This document shows positions 1 through 10,211 of a stretch of DNA of 64,000 nt, in pieces. The stretch covers positions 1,798,001 through 1,862,000 of the forward strand of contig NZ_CP080419.1 in assembly GCF_019457595.1 (NCBI RefSeq). Direction: 5' to 3'. The translations under genes were made by a program, and so were the position numbers. Position 1 is the first letter of the stretch; each line of letters opens with the position of its first letter. A model generated the notes under the pieces. It was not told the DNA's origin. It saw only the letters and a program-made list of their open reading frames with translations, and did not search any database. Source of the DNA: Shewanella psychrotolerans. Its GTDB lineage: Bacteria > Pseudomonadota > Gammaproteobacteria > Enterobacterales > Shewanellaceae.

Positions 1-13
1 TTTGCTGACTTAG

Positions 14-45
14 TTGTCATGATTATGGCAACGATATGCTAAAAT
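14..45 (+). promoter_or_regulatory. possible truA promoter
   Basis: TTGTCA at 14-19 and TAAAAT at 40-45 preceded by TGC (extended -10). The 20-base spacer is longer than the optimum, so the assignment is weak. No end of an upstream gene could be recognised in the first 88 bases. Confidence 0.3.
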
Positions 46-88
46 CGCGCGCTCAAAATGAATTTTTTACAATAAGGGTTTGTATTAC

Positions 89-874
89 ATGCGCGTCGCA
101 TTAGGTATTGAATATGATGGTAGTCGTTATTTTGGGTGGCAACGTCAAGCCGAAGTTGACTCAGTTCAAGCCCAACTAGAAAAGGCGCTTTCTAAAGTTG
201 CCAATGAGCCTATCGCTATTCAATGTGCCGGTAGAACCGATGCGGGAGTGCATGCTACTGGTCAAGTGGTCCACTTTGAAACTAATGCGATACGAAAAGA
301 GAGTGCTTGGACCTTAGGCGTGAATGTTAATTTGCCTGATGATATTGCTGTTCGTTGGTCGAAAGAGGTTGATGACGAATTTCATGCACGCTTTAGTGCC
401 ACAGCACGCCGTTATCGTTATATGATTTATAATCACCAGCTTCGACCTGGTATTTTGCGTTCTGGAGTGAGCCATTATCCAGGTGAGATCGATCAAGATA
501 AGATGCATCAAGCAGCGCAATATCTACTTGGTGAACAAGACTTTACCAGCTTTAGAGCGATTCAATGCCAGTCGAATACCCCTTTTCGTTGCGTTCATGA
601 AGTCAATGTTACCCGCCAGGGGATGTATATCTGTGTGGATATCAAAGCCAATGCTTTTTTGCACCATATGGTACGTAATATTGTTGGTTCACTGTTAGAG
701 GTGGGTTACGGTCGCCAAGATATGATCTGGATAAAAGATTTGTTGGCGCTTAAAGATAGAACCCAAGCCGCTGCAACCGCTAAACCAAACGGTTTGTATT
801 TGGTCGATGTGACTTATCCTGAATCTTATCAGTTACCTAAATTAGCCCTCGGTCCACTATTTATGTTGGATTAA
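89..874 (+). CDS. truA: tRNA pseudouridine(38-40) synthase TruA
   Basis: Isomerises uridines 38-40 in the anticodon stem-loop of many tRNAs to pseudouridine; cytoplasmic. The protein is 261 residues, normal for the family. It carries the conserved catalytic-aspartate segment [15 protein letters not shown] near residue 47-61 and the N-terminal [12 protein letters not shown] motif. I chose ATG at 89 because AAGGG at 73-77 is spaced well from it; an in-frame TTG at 80 would sit on top of that ribosome-binding site. It is followed after 72 bases by folC, where relatives usually have accD. Identification is by family motifs and neighbourhood. Confidence 0.96.
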   Translation: MRVALGIEYDGSRYFGWQRQAEVDSVQAQLEKALSKVANEPIAIQCAGRTDAGVHATGQVVHFETNAIRKESAWTLGVNVNLPDDIAVRWSKEVDDEFHARFSATARRYRYMIYNHQLRPGILRSGVSHYPGEIDQDKMHQAAQYLLGEQDFTSFRAIQCQSNTPFRCVHEVNVTRQGMYICVDIKANAFLHHMVRNIVGSLLEVGYGRQDMIWIKDLLALKDRTQAAATAKPNGLYLVDVTYPESYQLPKLALGPLFMLD

Positions 875-946
875 CGGCTGATATTGTCTGATTTTATTGT
901 CTTTATTTATCGTGATATTGCTTTTTACTACCAGTAAGAGTGTCTT

Positions 947-2200
947 ATGCAAACTGTACCTAATCATCATTCGAGTTTAACAACTTGGCTTGACCATTTG
1001 ATGTCTATTCACCCGACAGAAATTGATATGGGATTAAGTCGGGTATCGTCAGTAGCGAAAACGATGGGGTTGACTGACCTTGGTCAAACCAAAGTTATTA
1101 CTGTAGGTGGGACAAATGGTAAGGGCACAACCTGTGCAATGATAGAGCAGATCATGACACAGGCAGGCTATAAGGTGGGTGTATATAGCTCTCCTCACAT
1201 GCTTAAATATAATGAGCGAGTGCGAGTTGCTGGTATTGATGCCAGCGATCAAGAATTAATTGAAGCGTTTTGTGCAATAGACAAAGCACGAGGCGAGATT
1301 TCTCTCACCTTTTTCGAGTACGCGACATTAGCGGGTTTGGTGATTTTTAAGCAAGCAGCGCTCGACTTAGTGCTCCTGGAAGTGGGGCTTGGTGGTCGTT
1401 TAGATGCAACCAATATTATTGATGCCGATATCAGTGTCGTGACGTCTGTTGATATCGATCATCAAGAGTATTTAGGCGATACACGCGAGCTAGTTGGCAG
1501 AGAAAAGGCGGGCATTTTTAGAGCAGGCTGTCCTGCTATTGTTGGAGAGCGAGATCTTCCGGTGTCAGTTGCCGAAGCCGCGCATGAGATTGGCGCACAA
1601 TTGTTGGCGGTTGGTGATGCTTTTGATTATATACAGCATGATGATAGCTGGGATTTTAACGGTATGTCGCTATCGCTATCGGGTATACCCATTCCTCAGT
1701 TACCGCTACCCAATGCTGCAACGGCACTGGCTGTTATTGAGCAGTTGATACCATCTATATCTGAAGATGTTATTTATCAAGGATTATTAAACGCTAAATT
1801 GACGGGTCGATTAGAGTTATTTTCAAAGGCGCCAGTAGTGCTGCTTGATGTGGCCCATAATCCTCATGCCGCTCGTTACCTAAAACAGCGGTTAGCTGCA
1901 TACTCTGGCCACCGAGTTGTGGCGCTTTGCGGCATGTTAAAAGATAAAGATTGTCAGGCGGTAATATCGACGTTAGATGACGTGGTTGATACATGGTATT
2001 TTACTGGCCTAAACTGTGAGCGTAGCGCTAGCGCTGACTTGTTAGTCTCATGCTTACCACAAGGTAGCATTGGCTATCCATTTGAATCGATAGTGCAAGC
2101 GTATCAAGCGTTAACAAATAATATCTGCGATGATGATGTGGTAATTGTGTTTGGCTCCTTTTACACTGTGGCAGAGTTTAAAAATCTAAACCTTGGGTGA
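947..2200 (+). CDS. folC: bifunctional dihydrofolate synthase / folylpolyglutamate synthase FolC
   Basis: ATP-dependent ligase that joins dihydropteroate to glutamate and then extends the gamma-glutamyl tail of folates. It is 417 residues, typical of FolC. The Mur-ligase P-loop GGTNGKGTT lies at about residues 54-62, followed by the YSSPHMLKYNERVRV substrate loop. The C-terminal domain starts near residue 295 with LLDVAHNPHAA. The next gene starts six bases downstream, so folC and the SPOR-domain gene are probably co-transcribed, in the order folC-dedD-cvpA-purF known from E. coli and Vibrio. ATG start. Confidence 0.96.
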   Translation: MQTVPNHHSSLTTWLDHLMSIHPTEIDMGLSRVSSVAKTMGLTDLGQTKVITVGGTNGKGTTCAMIEQIMTQAGYKVGVYSSPHMLKYNERVRVAGIDASDQELIEAFCAIDKARGEISLTFFEYATLAGLVIFKQAALDLVLLEVGLGGRLDATNIIDADISVVTSVDIDHQEYLGDTRELVGREKAGIFRAGCPAIVGERDLPVSVAEAAHEIGAQLLAVGDAFDYIQHDDSWDFNGMSLSLSGIPIPQLPLPNAATALAVIEQLIPSISEDVIYQGLLNAKLTGRLELFSKAPVVLLDVAHNPHAARYLKQRLAAYSGHRVVALCGMLKDKDCQAVISTLDDVVDTWYFTGLNCERSASADLLVSCLPQGSIGYPFESIVQAYQALTNNICDDDVVIVFGSFYTVAEFKNLNLG

Positions 2201-2206
2201 ATCAAC

Positions 2207-2815
2207 GTGGACGAAGTAGAAGTCAAACAAACAAAGTTATCTAGTCAGTTTCAAAATCGTCTCGTTGGGGTCATTGTGTTAGTGGCGTTAGGGGTTATTT
2301 TTCTTCCCGATATTCTTGATGGTAAAAAGCAGCATCAAGAGGAGCAATTTGCGGAGATTCCATTGCGACCTAGCATTGAAGAATCGTTTGATGCGAGCGC
2401 TGAATTCGAAGCCATTGATCTCTCAAATGCAGAATCTCAATTTATTGCAGATGATGAGACGGTAAGTGATAAAGATACAGTCTTAGCGACGGAAGAAGGC
2501 GTAAAACAAGAACAATTATCAGAGTCTGCTAATAAAGCGACTAAAGCGGCAGCTGAAAAGGTCGTGCCGAGTTCTGCCTATACGTTACAGTTAGGTAGCT
2601 TTAAAAATGCGGCAAATGTAAATGCGTTAGTAAAACGTCTAAGAAGTAAAGGTTTTAGAGCCTACACTGTGCCTAAGACCCCCAAAGACGGGGAGTTGAC
2701 TAAGGTGTTTGTTGGCCCTGATGTCTCGATGTCTAAATTACAGAAGCTGCAAAAAGAGATCGATAAATTAACTGGTTTAAAATCTGCCGTGGTGAGCTTC
2801 AATCCAGTCGAGTAG
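2207..2815 (+). CDS. dedD: SPOR-domain cell-division protein (DedD-like)
   Basis: Single-pass inner-membrane protein whose periplasmic C-terminal SPOR domain is expected to bind denuded septal peptidoglycan. The 202 residues show a short cytoplasmic N-terminus, one hydrophobic segment at about residues 19-37, an acidic low-complexity linker, and a SPOR domain from about 123 to the end (YTLQLGSFKNAANVNALVKR at its start). Start is GTG at 2207. Position between folC and cvpA matches dedD of E. coli; sequence outside the SPOR domain is not conserved enough to prove orthology. A terminator follows. Confidence 0.85.
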   Translation: MDEVEVKQTKLSSQFQNRLVGVIVLVALGVIFLPDILDGKKQHQEEQFAEIPLRPSIEESFDASAEFEAIDLSNAESQFIADDETVSDKDTVLATEEGVKQEQLSESANKATKAAAEKVVPSSAYTLQLGSFKNAANVNALVKRLRSKGFRAYTVPKTPKDGELTKVFVGPDVSMSKLQKLQKEIDKLTGLKSAVVSFNPVE

Positions 2816-2835
2816 ATTAATAAGGCGTTAACACC

Positions 2836-2867
2836 AAGGCCTGAAGCGGTATGTTTCAGGCCTTTTT
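2836..2867 (+). terminator. rho-independent terminator after the folC-dedD pair
   Basis: Stem AGGCCTGAA / TTCAGGCCT with an eight-base loop, followed by a run of T. It lies 21 bases past the SPOR-domain stop codon. Confidence 0.85.
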
Positions 2868-3041
2868 GTTAGTGATTGTTGGTGTTTTTTCTGCTGAAAT
2901 TGATTTTATCCAATAAGCAAATTCAGTGTCCATTATTCAGAATAAACTTAATTGATTTTAAATGGGGCTAGGGGGTGAGAATGTCTTCAGTCTCTGGTAA
3001 GATCGCGCCGTCTTAATACCAATGCTGGATCACCTTATTCA

Positions 3042-3530
3042 ATGGTTTGGATCGATTACGCCATTATTGCTGTTATCGGAATATCAACTTTAATTAGTTT
3101 GCTCCGTGGTTTTGTTAAAGAAGCTATGTCACTCGTGGTATGGTTTGCAGCTTTTTTCGTCGCGAGTCAGTTTTATGAAGATCTCGCCGTTTATCTCACC
3201 CAGATGCAAGATGAATTCGTTCGTAATGGTGTTGCTATTGCAATTCTGTTTATTTCGACCTTGATTCTTGGTGCGCTAATCAATTATCTCATCGGCCAGT
3301 TAGTGGCTAAAACAGGCTTATCTGGCACCGACCGAGTGTTAGGTCTCTGTTTTGGTGCCTTAAGAGGTGCCCTAATTGTCAGCGCGATACTGTTTTTTTT
3401 GGATGCTTTTACCGGAGCACCCAAGACTGATTGGTGGCATAGTTCGCAACTTGTCCCTGAATTTGGAGTGGTTATCCAGTGGTTTTTTGACTACGTGGAA
3501 AACACCTCAAGCTTTGTACCTAAAATATAA
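3042..3530 (+). CDS. cvpA: CvpA family membrane protein
   Basis: Small inner-membrane protein of the colicin V production family (162 residues), encoded next to purF as in E. coli. Four hydrophobic stretches are visible at roughly residues 3-20, 27-46, 62-84 and 101-120. The signature GFVKEAMSLVVWFAAFF follows the first segment. Its biochemical role is unsettled; it is required for colicin V export in E. coli and affects envelope stress resistance. ATG start at 3042. The 98-base gap to purF has no visible terminator, so co-transcription is likely. Confidence 0.92.
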   Translation: MVWIDYAIIAVIGISTLISLLRGFVKEAMSLVVWFAAFFVASQFYEDLAVYLTQMQDEFVRNGVAIAILFISTLILGALINYLIGQLVAKTGLSGTDRVLGLCFGALRGALIVSAILFFLDAFTGAPKTDWWHSSQLVPEFGVVIQWFFDYVENTSSFVPKI

Positions 3531-3628
3531 CAATGCCTAGAGCATGATTGATCAACATTACGGTTATTTCCAAGTGTTGTATCAACAATAATAACTATCA
3601 GAACATCTTAAAATGAGGAAACCTACCC

Positions 3629-5143
3629 ATGTGTGGTATCGTCGGAATAGTTGGCCGGACTTCAGTTAATCAGACAATCTATGATGCACTAACTGTATTA
3701 CAACATCGTGGTCAAGACGCTGCGGGTATTGTAACTGTTGATGGAAATGCATTTAGATTGCGTAAGGCCAATGGTCTGGTAAAAGACGTATTCGAGCCTA
3801 AACATATGCAACGTTTGCAAGGTAATGCGGGGATTGGGCATGTGCGTTATCCAACTGCCGGTAGCTCTAGCGCATCAGAAGCACAACCTTTTTACGTAAA
3901 TTCCCCATTTGGTATCTCACTCGCGCACAACGGTAATTTAACGAATACGGTTGAATTGCATGAGCGCTTAGTTAAGCAGCGTCGACATGTTAACACCACC
4001 TCTGATTCTGAAGTGTTACTTAATTTGTTAGCGGATGAGTTACAACATACCGAAAGCCAGTTTCTTACTGCCGACGAGGTGTTTGAGGCGATCACTAATG
4101 TACATAAGCTGACTCGTGGTGCATACGCAGTGGCAGCGATGATCATTGGCCAAGGTTTGGTGGCTTTTAGAGACCCGTTTGGGATTCGCCCATTAGTGCT
4201 CGGTAAGAATGAGACTGAGCAGGGCACCGAATACATGGTTGCCTCTGAAAGTGTCGCACTCGACGCCGTTGGTTTTGAGACGGTTCGTGATGTTGCGCCA
4301 GGTGAGGCTATTTATATCTCTCTCGACGGTCAGTTATATACTCGTCAATGTGCGGCGTCACCTAGCTATTCTCCTTGTATTTTTGAATACGTCTATTTTG
4401 CGCGTCCTGATTCAACTATCGATAAAGTGTCAGTCTATGGCAGTCGAGTGAACATGGGGGTGATGCTGGGTGAGAAAATCAAGAAAGAATGGGAGGATCA
4501 TGATATTGATGTGGTTATTCCTATTCCCGAAACTTCATGTGACATCGCACTTGAAATCGCCCGCAATATGGATTTGCCATATCGCCAAGGTTTTGTGAAA
4601 AATCGTTATATTGGCCGTACTTTCATTATGCCTGGTCAACAGGAGCGTAAGAAGTCGGTGCGTCGTAAACTTAATGCTATTGATGCTGAGTTTAAAGGCA
4701 AAAATGTACTTCTAGTCGATGATTCTATCGTTCGTGGAACGACATCAGAGCAGATCATCGAGATGGCACGTGAGGCTGGCGCTAAGAAAGTTTATTTTGC
4801 ATCTGCAGCACCTGAAATTCGCTTCCCTAATGTCTATGGTATCGATATGCCTACCACCAGTGAGCTGATTGCTCACGGTCGTGATGCGGAAGAGATCTGT
4901 AAACTGATTGGTGCCGATGGTATTATTTTCCAAGATCTTAGTGATCTTATTGAAGCAGTACGTCAACAAAACCCTGAGATTAAGTGTTTTGAAACATCTG
5001 TTTTTGACGGGAAGTACATTACCAATGATGTTGATCAGGCTTATTTAGACCATTTGACACAGTTGCGTAACGATGATGCTAAGGCTAATCGCATCAAAGA
5101 TATTGGTATGAACTTAGAGATGCATAACGTCTGCCATCCGTAG
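3629..5143 (+). CDS. purF: amidophosphoribosyltransferase PurF
   Basis: Catalyses the first committed step of purine synthesis, PRPP plus glutamine to 5-phosphoribosylamine. It is 504 residues, matching the E. coli enzyme. Met is followed directly by Cys2, the N-terminal nucleophile of the glutaminase domain (MCGIVGIVG). The [11 protein letters not shown] motif follows, and the PRPP-binding loop [13 protein letters not shown] lies at about residues 360-372. A GAGGAAA ribosome site precedes the ATG. No propeptide is present, as in proteobacterial PurF. A strong terminator lies 58 bases downstream. Confidence 0.98.
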   Translation: MCGIVGIVGRTSVNQTIYDALTVLQHRGQDAAGIVTVDGNAFRLRKANGLVKDVFEPKHMQRLQGNAGIGHVRYPTAGSSSASEAQPFYVNSPFGISLAHNGNLTNTVELHERLVKQRRHVNTTSDSEVLLNLLADELQHTESQFLTADEVFEAITNVHKLTRGAYAVAAMIIGQGLVAFRDPFGIRPLVLGKNETEQGTEYMVASESVALDAVGFETVRDVAPGEAIYISLDGQLYTRQCAASPSYSPCIFEYVYFARPDSTIDKVSVYGSRVNMGVMLGEKIKKEWEDHDIDVVIPIPETSCDIALEIARNMDLPYRQGFVKNRYIGRTFIMPGQQERKKSVRRKLNAIDAEFKGKNVLLVDDSIVRGTTSEQIIEMAREAGAKKVYFASAAPEIRFPNVYGIDMPTTSELIAHGRDAEEICKLIGADGIIFQDLSDLIEAVRQQNPEIKCFETSVFDGKYITNDVDQAYLDHLTQLRNDDAKANRIKDIGMNLEMHNVCHP

Positions 5144-5200
5144 CCTTTCCATATTCTAATGTGACGTCAATTATAATGGGTGTCAAGATTGCGAATATCA

Positions 5201-5229
5201 AAACCGACTTTGAGTAAGTCGGTTTTTTT
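5201..5229 (+). terminator. terminator after purF
   Basis: AACCGACTT / AAGTCGGTT stem with a five-base loop (TGAGT) followed by seven T. Confidence 0.9.
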
Positions 5230-5351
5230 ATGTCGAAAACCTTTAAATATAAATAATTGATCCTTTTGGTGATTTCGAACAGTTAATGCTACTTTTATAC
5301 TGTAGTTATTTAACGTCGAGTTAACATTATCGAATTATCTAGGAGAACTCA

Positions 5352-7469
5352 ATGAAGCAACTGTCCATTAGTACCAAATTACTGTGGATCACTTCTGCGC
5401 TGTTTTTGATTATTGTTGCTATTTTGTCATTCAGTTTATGGTGGTCATTAAGTGATAAAAATGAGCTACTCGCGGATCAAGTTCAACAGACACTGCAGCA
5501 AGAAATTCAACAACGCTTAAGTGCAAGGGCTGGGGAGTATGGTGAGCAGGTCGCAGGGTTTATTAATGAAGCCTATCGAATCCCTTATTCTTTTGCTGGT
5601 ATGCTTGAGACGACTTCAAAAGATGCGCAACTCCCTAGAGAAAGCATTCAGATAGCTGTTGCGGGTGTATTGCAAAAAAACAGTCAAATATCATCAATGT
5701 ACGCACAGTTCGAGGCTAATGGTTACGATGGTCGCGACAGTGAATTTACCATTGATTCTCCACATAGTGTTGCCGGTGCTGGAACATTAGAGATCTATTA
5801 CACTCGTAATAACGATGGCAGTGTAGAGCATCAACAAGTAGATGATGCCGCAGAGAAGTATGTTGCCACATTAAATGAGTTTGGTATTCGAGAAGCTGAG
5901 TGGTATCTGTGTGCTAAAGACACTAAGAAACCCTGTTTAATGGAACCCTACTTATACGAAATTACTCCTGGTAACAACGAGTTAATGACATCGTTAACCG
6001 TTCCTGTGGTCGTGAGTAACCAGTTTAAAGGCGTTATTGGCGTCGATCTTAATTTACCGATATTTCAAAAATTGATCGATGAGCTGTCAAACAGTCTCTA
6101 TCAAGGTAAAGCCAAAGTGACTTTGCTGAGCCAAAAAGGCTTGGTTGTAGCAGCGAGTCATTATGATAAGAAAGCTCGGCCATTATCTGAATCAATTGAT
6201 CCTAACCTCGCATCTCAATATCAAAAGCTGAATAGTAACGGTGGATATTTAGAACAAGGGGATAATATTGTCGTGGCTTATCCTATCGATATTACCGTTG
6301 CGGGTGCTCAGTGGTCGTTGGTGATAGAAGTCAATAAAATCGATGCTTATGAGGCCGCGTTGGAGATGGACAATGCGATGTCTGCAATGGCCAGTTCTCT
6401 TGGCAGTCTGTTGTTGATTGTCGGCAGTATTGTATCTGTTATTGCGGTGGTAACGATTAGTCTAGTGATCCGATCAATTATTGCACCATTGAAAGTGATT
6501 CAAAGCCGAGTGGAGAACCTTGCAAGTGCTGAGGGTGATCTGACTCAATCTATAACGGTAGAATCTCACGCTGAACTTATTGCCCTTGGTGGCGGTATCA
6601 ACGGTTTTATTACTAAGTTAAGACTGTTAATCACAGAGCTGAAAGAGTTAGCCTCTCGTTCCCAAGATGAAAGCCAAACAGCAGCGGGTATTGCTCAGCA
6701 AACGCGAGACAGCGTTAATCGTCAATACAGTGAGATTGAAAGTGTGGTCACAGCTGTTAATGAGATGAGTGCTACAGCACTTGAGGTTGCGAAAGCATCT
6801 GAGCAAACCGCGGCCGAAACCGAAGCGATGACGGCGAATGTTAAAGCGGGCGAGGATAGCTTAAGCAAGGCGATGGGCTTTGTGACGAATATGTCTCAGG
6901 AATCATTATTGGCTAAAGAGGCGGTTAGTAAGGTCGCAGACAGTAGTACTAACATCAGTAAAATTTTAGAAGTGATCAGTGCCATTGCAGAGCAGACTAA
7001 CTTGTTGGCCTTAAATGCAGCAATCGAAGCGGCTCGTGCAGGAGAGCAAGGACGAGGTTTTGCGGTGGTGGCTGATGAGGTTAGGGCATTAGCATCGAAA
7101 ACTCAAAGCTCGACTGATGAGATTAGCAAGCTAATTGAATCGTTACAGAAAGAGGTTAAGAGTGCATCGAACATTATTGACCAAGGCGTAAATGGCGCTC
7201 AGCGCGCGGTTGAACAGACTGAATCGGCGTTAACTTCACTTAATACTATAGTGAGCCAAATTGAAGAGGTGTCTAGTCAAGTTACCCACATCGCGACTGC
7301 GGCCGAGGAGCAAAGCGCAGTCACCGAAGAGGTTAACCGTAATATTACCGGGATCTCCGATTCGGCTTCTGAGTTAGCGCGTCTTGCCGATGAAGCACAG
7401 CAAAGCAGTGTTAGCCTAGCTAATTTAGTTGCGCAGCAACATCAGCAGCTTGGTAAGTTGAAAACCTAA
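5352..7469 (+). CDS. methyl-accepting chemotaxis protein with periplasmic Cache domain
   Basis: Inner-membrane chemoreceptor of 705 residues that signals through CheW/CheA. A transmembrane segment lies at about 10-30, then a large periplasmic region to about 335 that looks like a double-Cache ligand domain (the segment [19 protein letters not shown] is typical). A second membrane helix follows at about 345-375, then HAMP to about 425, then a long coiled-coil signalling domain. The highly conserved hairpin tip [20 protein letters not shown] lies near residues 548-567. No C-terminal CheR-tethering pentapeptide is evident. The ligand cannot be read from sequence. AGGAG precedes the ATG. Confidence 0.93.
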   Translation: MKQLSISTKLLWITSALFLIIVAILSFSLWWSLSDKNELLADQVQQTLQQEIQQRLSARAGEYGEQVAGFINEAYRIPYSFAGMLETTSKDAQLPRESIQIAVAGVLQKNSQISSMYAQFEANGYDGRDSEFTIDSPHSVAGAGTLEIYYTRNNDGSVEHQQVDDAAEKYVATLNEFGIREAEWYLCAKDTKKPCLMEPYLYEITPGNNELMTSLTVPVVVSNQFKGVIGVDLNLPIFQKLIDELSNSLYQGKAKVTLLSQKGLVVAASHYDKKARPLSESIDPNLASQYQKLNSNGGYLEQGDNIVVAYPIDITVAGAQWSLVIEVNKIDAYEAALEMDNAMSAMASSLGSLLLIVGSIVSVIAVVTISLVIRSIIAPLKVIQSRVENLASAEGDLTQSITVESHAELIALGGGINGFITKLRLLITELKELASRSQDESQTAAGIAQQTRDSVNRQYSEIESVVTAVNEMSATALEVAKASEQTAAETEAMTANVKAGEDSLSKAMGFVTNMSQESLLAKEAVSKVADSSTNISKILEVISAIAEQTNLLALNAAIEAARAGEQGRGFAVVADEVRALASKTQSSTDEISKLIESLQKEVKSASNIIDQGVNGAQRAVEQTESALTSLNTIVSQIEEVSSQVTHIATAAEEQSAVTEEVNRNITGISDSASELARLADEAQQSSVSLANLVAQQHQQLGKLKT

Positions 7470-7781
7470 GCCTCGTCGATAGAATGGCCAAGATGTGATC
7501 ACGACATCTAGGCTATTCATTATTTATTTGCTTTTTATATCATCGAGTCAATTTATCATTGGTAAATCAAAGCGTTTGGCGACTCATCATCCATTTGCCT
7601 TGAATGAGTTGCCAAAAAACACGCTGAGTTGATCACTTTCTTATGTTGATTGATATGATGAGAGCTATTCTCAACTGTATATGCAAAGCTTTTGTTGTAA
7701 GTAACAAAATGTATTTTGAGTTTGCGCCATAACCTTTGCTGAGTTAAAGTTGCTGGTAATTTATACAGTGTTTATTGAGTT
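7470..7781. other. intergenic region between the chemoreceptor and topB
   Basis: 312 bases without a gene. A short imperfect hairpin at 7487-7513 (AGATGT/ACATCT core) may terminate the chemoreceptor transcript. One copy of a dispersed repeat lies at 7585-7652. No convincing topB promoter was seen. Confidence 0.6.
7585..7652. repeat. dispersed intergenic repeat, copy 1
   Basis: 68 bases that match 56824-56890 with about eight differences and share the invariant core CCAAAAAACACGCTGAGT. Just upstream, TTTGGCGACTCAT at about 7575-7587 pairs with ATGAGTTGCCAAA at 7604-7616 apart from one mismatch, so this copy can fold into a hairpin. It is probably part of a MITE-like element. Confidence 0.75.
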
Positions 7782-9734
7782 ATGATTTTATATATCGCAG
7801 AGAAACCGAGTCTAGGAAGGGCGATTGCCGATGTATTACCCAAACCATTAAAAAAGGGGGATGGGTTTATTACCGCCGCCAATGGCGACTGTGTTTCTTG
7901 GTGTATCGGGCACTTGTTAGAGCAAGCTGAGCCTGACAGCTATGATGCTGCTTATAAATCATGGAAGTTTGAACATCTGCCGATTGTGCCACAGCAGTGG
8001 AAGATGAAACCAAAATCTAAAACTCGCAGCCAGCTTACGGTGTTGCGAGGTTTAGTGAAGCAAGCGACTCAATTGGTTAACGCCGGCGATCCCGATCGTG
8101 AGGGGCAGCTGCTTGTCGATGAAGTCATCGCTCATCTTGGCGTTAAAGGTAACAAGCTTAATCAAACTCAACGCTTGTTAGTGAGCGACTTAAACCCAGA
8201 GGCGGTGAGAAGAGCCTTGGGACAACTCAGATCAAACCGTGAATTTATCCCCTTATCAACTTCTGCATTAGCGCGTTCTCGTGCCGATTGGCTTTACGGC
8301 ATGAATATGACTCGTGCTTATACGCTACAAGGTCGTAAGGTGGGTTATCAAGGTGTGTTATCTGTAGGGCGAGTACAAACACCGTTGCTGGGGCTTGTAG
8401 TTCGTCGTGATGAAGCGATTGCGGGTTTTGTAAGCAAACCCTTCTATGAAGTGCTTGCCAATCTCGCGACAGAAAAGCAAGAAACATTCAAAGCCAAATG
8501 GCAGCCCAGCGAAGCATGTCGTCCCTACATGGACGAAGATGGGCGAGTATTGTCTAACGGCTTAGCCCAGAATGTGGTTGGACGCATAACAGATAAAAGC
8601 GCTCAGGTGACATCGCTTCAGAGTCGCGATAAACAGCAAAGCCCACCTTTACCCTATAGTCTTTCAGCCCTGCAAATTGATGCTGCTAAGCGTTTTAGTA
8701 TGAGCGCGAAAGCGGTACTCGATACGTGTCAGTCGCTTTATGAAAAACATAAATTATTAACGTATCCTCGATCCGATAGCCGATACCTTCCTAAGGAGCA
8801 GTTTGTACTCGCGCCTAACGTGATTAATGCCGTGTTAAAAGGGGCAAGTGAATTAGTCGAAGGTATTGATAGGCCCGATCCAAAAATTAAATCTAAGGCA
8901 TGGAATGACAAAAAAGTGGATGCACACCATGCGATAGTGCCTACCGAAAAGGTGGCGAATTTATCGGGTTTAAATCAGGCAGAGAAACAGATTTATCTTC
9001 ATGTCGCTAGACAATACCTCGCGCAGTTTTATCCAGTATATCAGTACCATGAAACCGAAGTTGAAGTTGAAATAGAGAAGGGGCGGTTTAAGACTAAAGC
9101 GAAGCAAGAGAAGTCTCTAGGCTGGAAACAGCTGTTTCCAAAGGCAAATAATAGCGCTTCACAACAAGATAATGACGGGGATGATTTACAATCGCTTCCA
9201 TCACTGATTGAGGGACAAATGTTACATTCGGGTCAAGGCGAGTTGGTCGAGAAGCATACTCAGCCGCCGAAAGCGTTTACTGATGCGACCTTACTCGCTG
9301 CGATGACGGGCATTAGCCGTTATGTGACTAATCCTGAGATCCGTAAGATCCTTAAAGACACCGACGGCTTAGGTACCGAAGCAACGCGAGCTGGCATCAT
9401 TGAGCTGTTATTCAAACGAGGTTTTTTGGTGCGCCAAGGTAAAGCTATCGTGTCGACAGAGGTGGGCAAGGGGCTGATTAATAGCTTGCCTGAATCTACG
9501 ACTACGCCCGATATGACAGCGTTATGGGAAAGTCACTTAGATGCCATTTGCCGTAAGGAAGCGAAATATCAGAGTTTTATGCAGCCATTAATCGAATCAT
9601 TAACAGAGCTCGTCACCCAAGCAGGATCCCAGTTGCCAACATCATTACAGGGGGTCAAGGCGCCACAAGGGCAATTTAAGAAGCGTCGCTATTCGCAAAA
9701 GAAGAAGGTGACTAAATCGGCAAAAAATAGCTAA
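7782..9734 (+). CDS. topB: DNA topoisomerase III TopB
   Basis: Type IA topoisomerase that decatenates and relaxes negatively supercoiled DNA by single-strand passage. It is 650 residues, as in E. coli TopB. The N-terminal Toprim domain begins MILYIAEKPSLGRAIADVLP and includes the metal-binding DPDREGQ motif. The catalytic tyrosine is in LLTYPRSDSRYLP, near residue 327. The C-terminus is lysine/arginine rich and lacks zinc fingers, as expected for this family. Convergent with the small gene at 9837. The ribosome-binding site before ATG 7782 is weak. Confidence 0.97.
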   Translation: MILYIAEKPSLGRAIADVLPKPLKKGDGFITAANGDCVSWCIGHLLEQAEPDSYDAAYKSWKFEHLPIVPQQWKMKPKSKTRSQLTVLRGLVKQATQLVNAGDPDREGQLLVDEVIAHLGVKGNKLNQTQRLLVSDLNPEAVRRALGQLRSNREFIPLSTSALARSRADWLYGMNMTRAYTLQGRKVGYQGVLSVGRVQTPLLGLVVRRDEAIAGFVSKPFYEVLANLATEKQETFKAKWQPSEACRPYMDEDGRVLSNGLAQNVVGRITDKSAQVTSLQSRDKQQSPPLPYSLSALQIDAAKRFSMSAKAVLDTCQSLYEKHKLLTYPRSDSRYLPKEQFVLAPNVINAVLKGASELVEGIDRPDPKIKSKAWNDKKVDAHHAIVPTEKVANLSGLNQAEKQIYLHVARQYLAQFYPVYQYHETEVEVEIEKGRFKTKAKQEKSLGWKQLFPKANNSASQQDNDGDDLQSLPSLIEGQMLHSGQGELVEKHTQPPKAFTDATLLAAMTGISRYVTNPEIRKILKDTDGLGTEATRAGIIELLFKRGFLVRQGKAIVSTEVGKGLINSLPESTTTPDMTALWESHLDAICRKEAKYQSFMQPLIESLTELVTQAGSQLPTSLQGVKAPQGQFKKRRYSQKKKVTKSAKNS

Positions 9735-9836
9735 ACGATTAAAGTTAATCGTCAGTGTGATCCGTTAACCACATTTTTGACTGCTATATGAGATGCAGCG
9801 TCAAAGCGTGTGGGGGGATTTTAATCGATAGCTAGG

Positions 9837-10031
9837 TTATTCTATGTCTCGATATTGATTACTTAACGGATCATATTGAAATCCGGCTGCACTGAGTTTT
9901 TGTTCTAACAGTTCACTTGGAATATCAAGTTGGTAAAATAGTGCCTGCTTATTCTGGCAGTTCAGCCTAAGCTGTTCATTAACTATACCCACAAGGATAT
10001 CACCACTTAATTGAGTCAATTGGTAGTCCAT
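9837..10031 (-). CDS. DUF4250 family small protein
   Basis: 64-residue soluble protein. The pattern LTQLSGDILVGIVNEQLR, then a helix with LDIPSELLEQKLSAAGF and a final Tyr-rich NQYRDI segment, fits the DUF4250 family of 55-65-residue proteins found in Vibrio and other bacteria; family function is unknown. It is encoded alone, convergent with topB and downstream of an S33-type hydrolase. Family assignment is from memory of the consensus and would need a profile search. Confidence 0.72.
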   Translation of the reverse strand: MDYQLTQLSGDILVGIVNEQLRLNCQNKQALFYQLDIPSELLEQKLSAAGFQYDPLSNQYRDIE

Positions 10032-10112
10032 TAACGTTGCCCTAGGTAATCGCTATTTTATTTAGGTTTAGCGCAGATCGGTGAGTGTTTCCAATATTTG
10101 ATTATTAAGATT

Positions 10113-10148
10113 GCATCGAGGTCGCAAGTATACTCGCGTACTCGATGC
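10113..10148. other. hairpin between two minus-strand genes
   Basis: GCATCGAG / CTCGATGC perfect eight-base arms around a 20-base loop. It has no T run on the minus strand, so it is at best a weak terminator for the hydrolase gene. Confidence 0.35.
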
Positions 10149-10211
10149 TTTTACTCATTGCTATTATTGATGGGATGCTGAACTCTGTTCCTGTCAATTA
10201 GGTGAGCAAGC

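Noticed and set aside
1..88. End of an upstream gene before truA
   Set aside because: No reading frame with recognisable protein sequence could be followed into the window.
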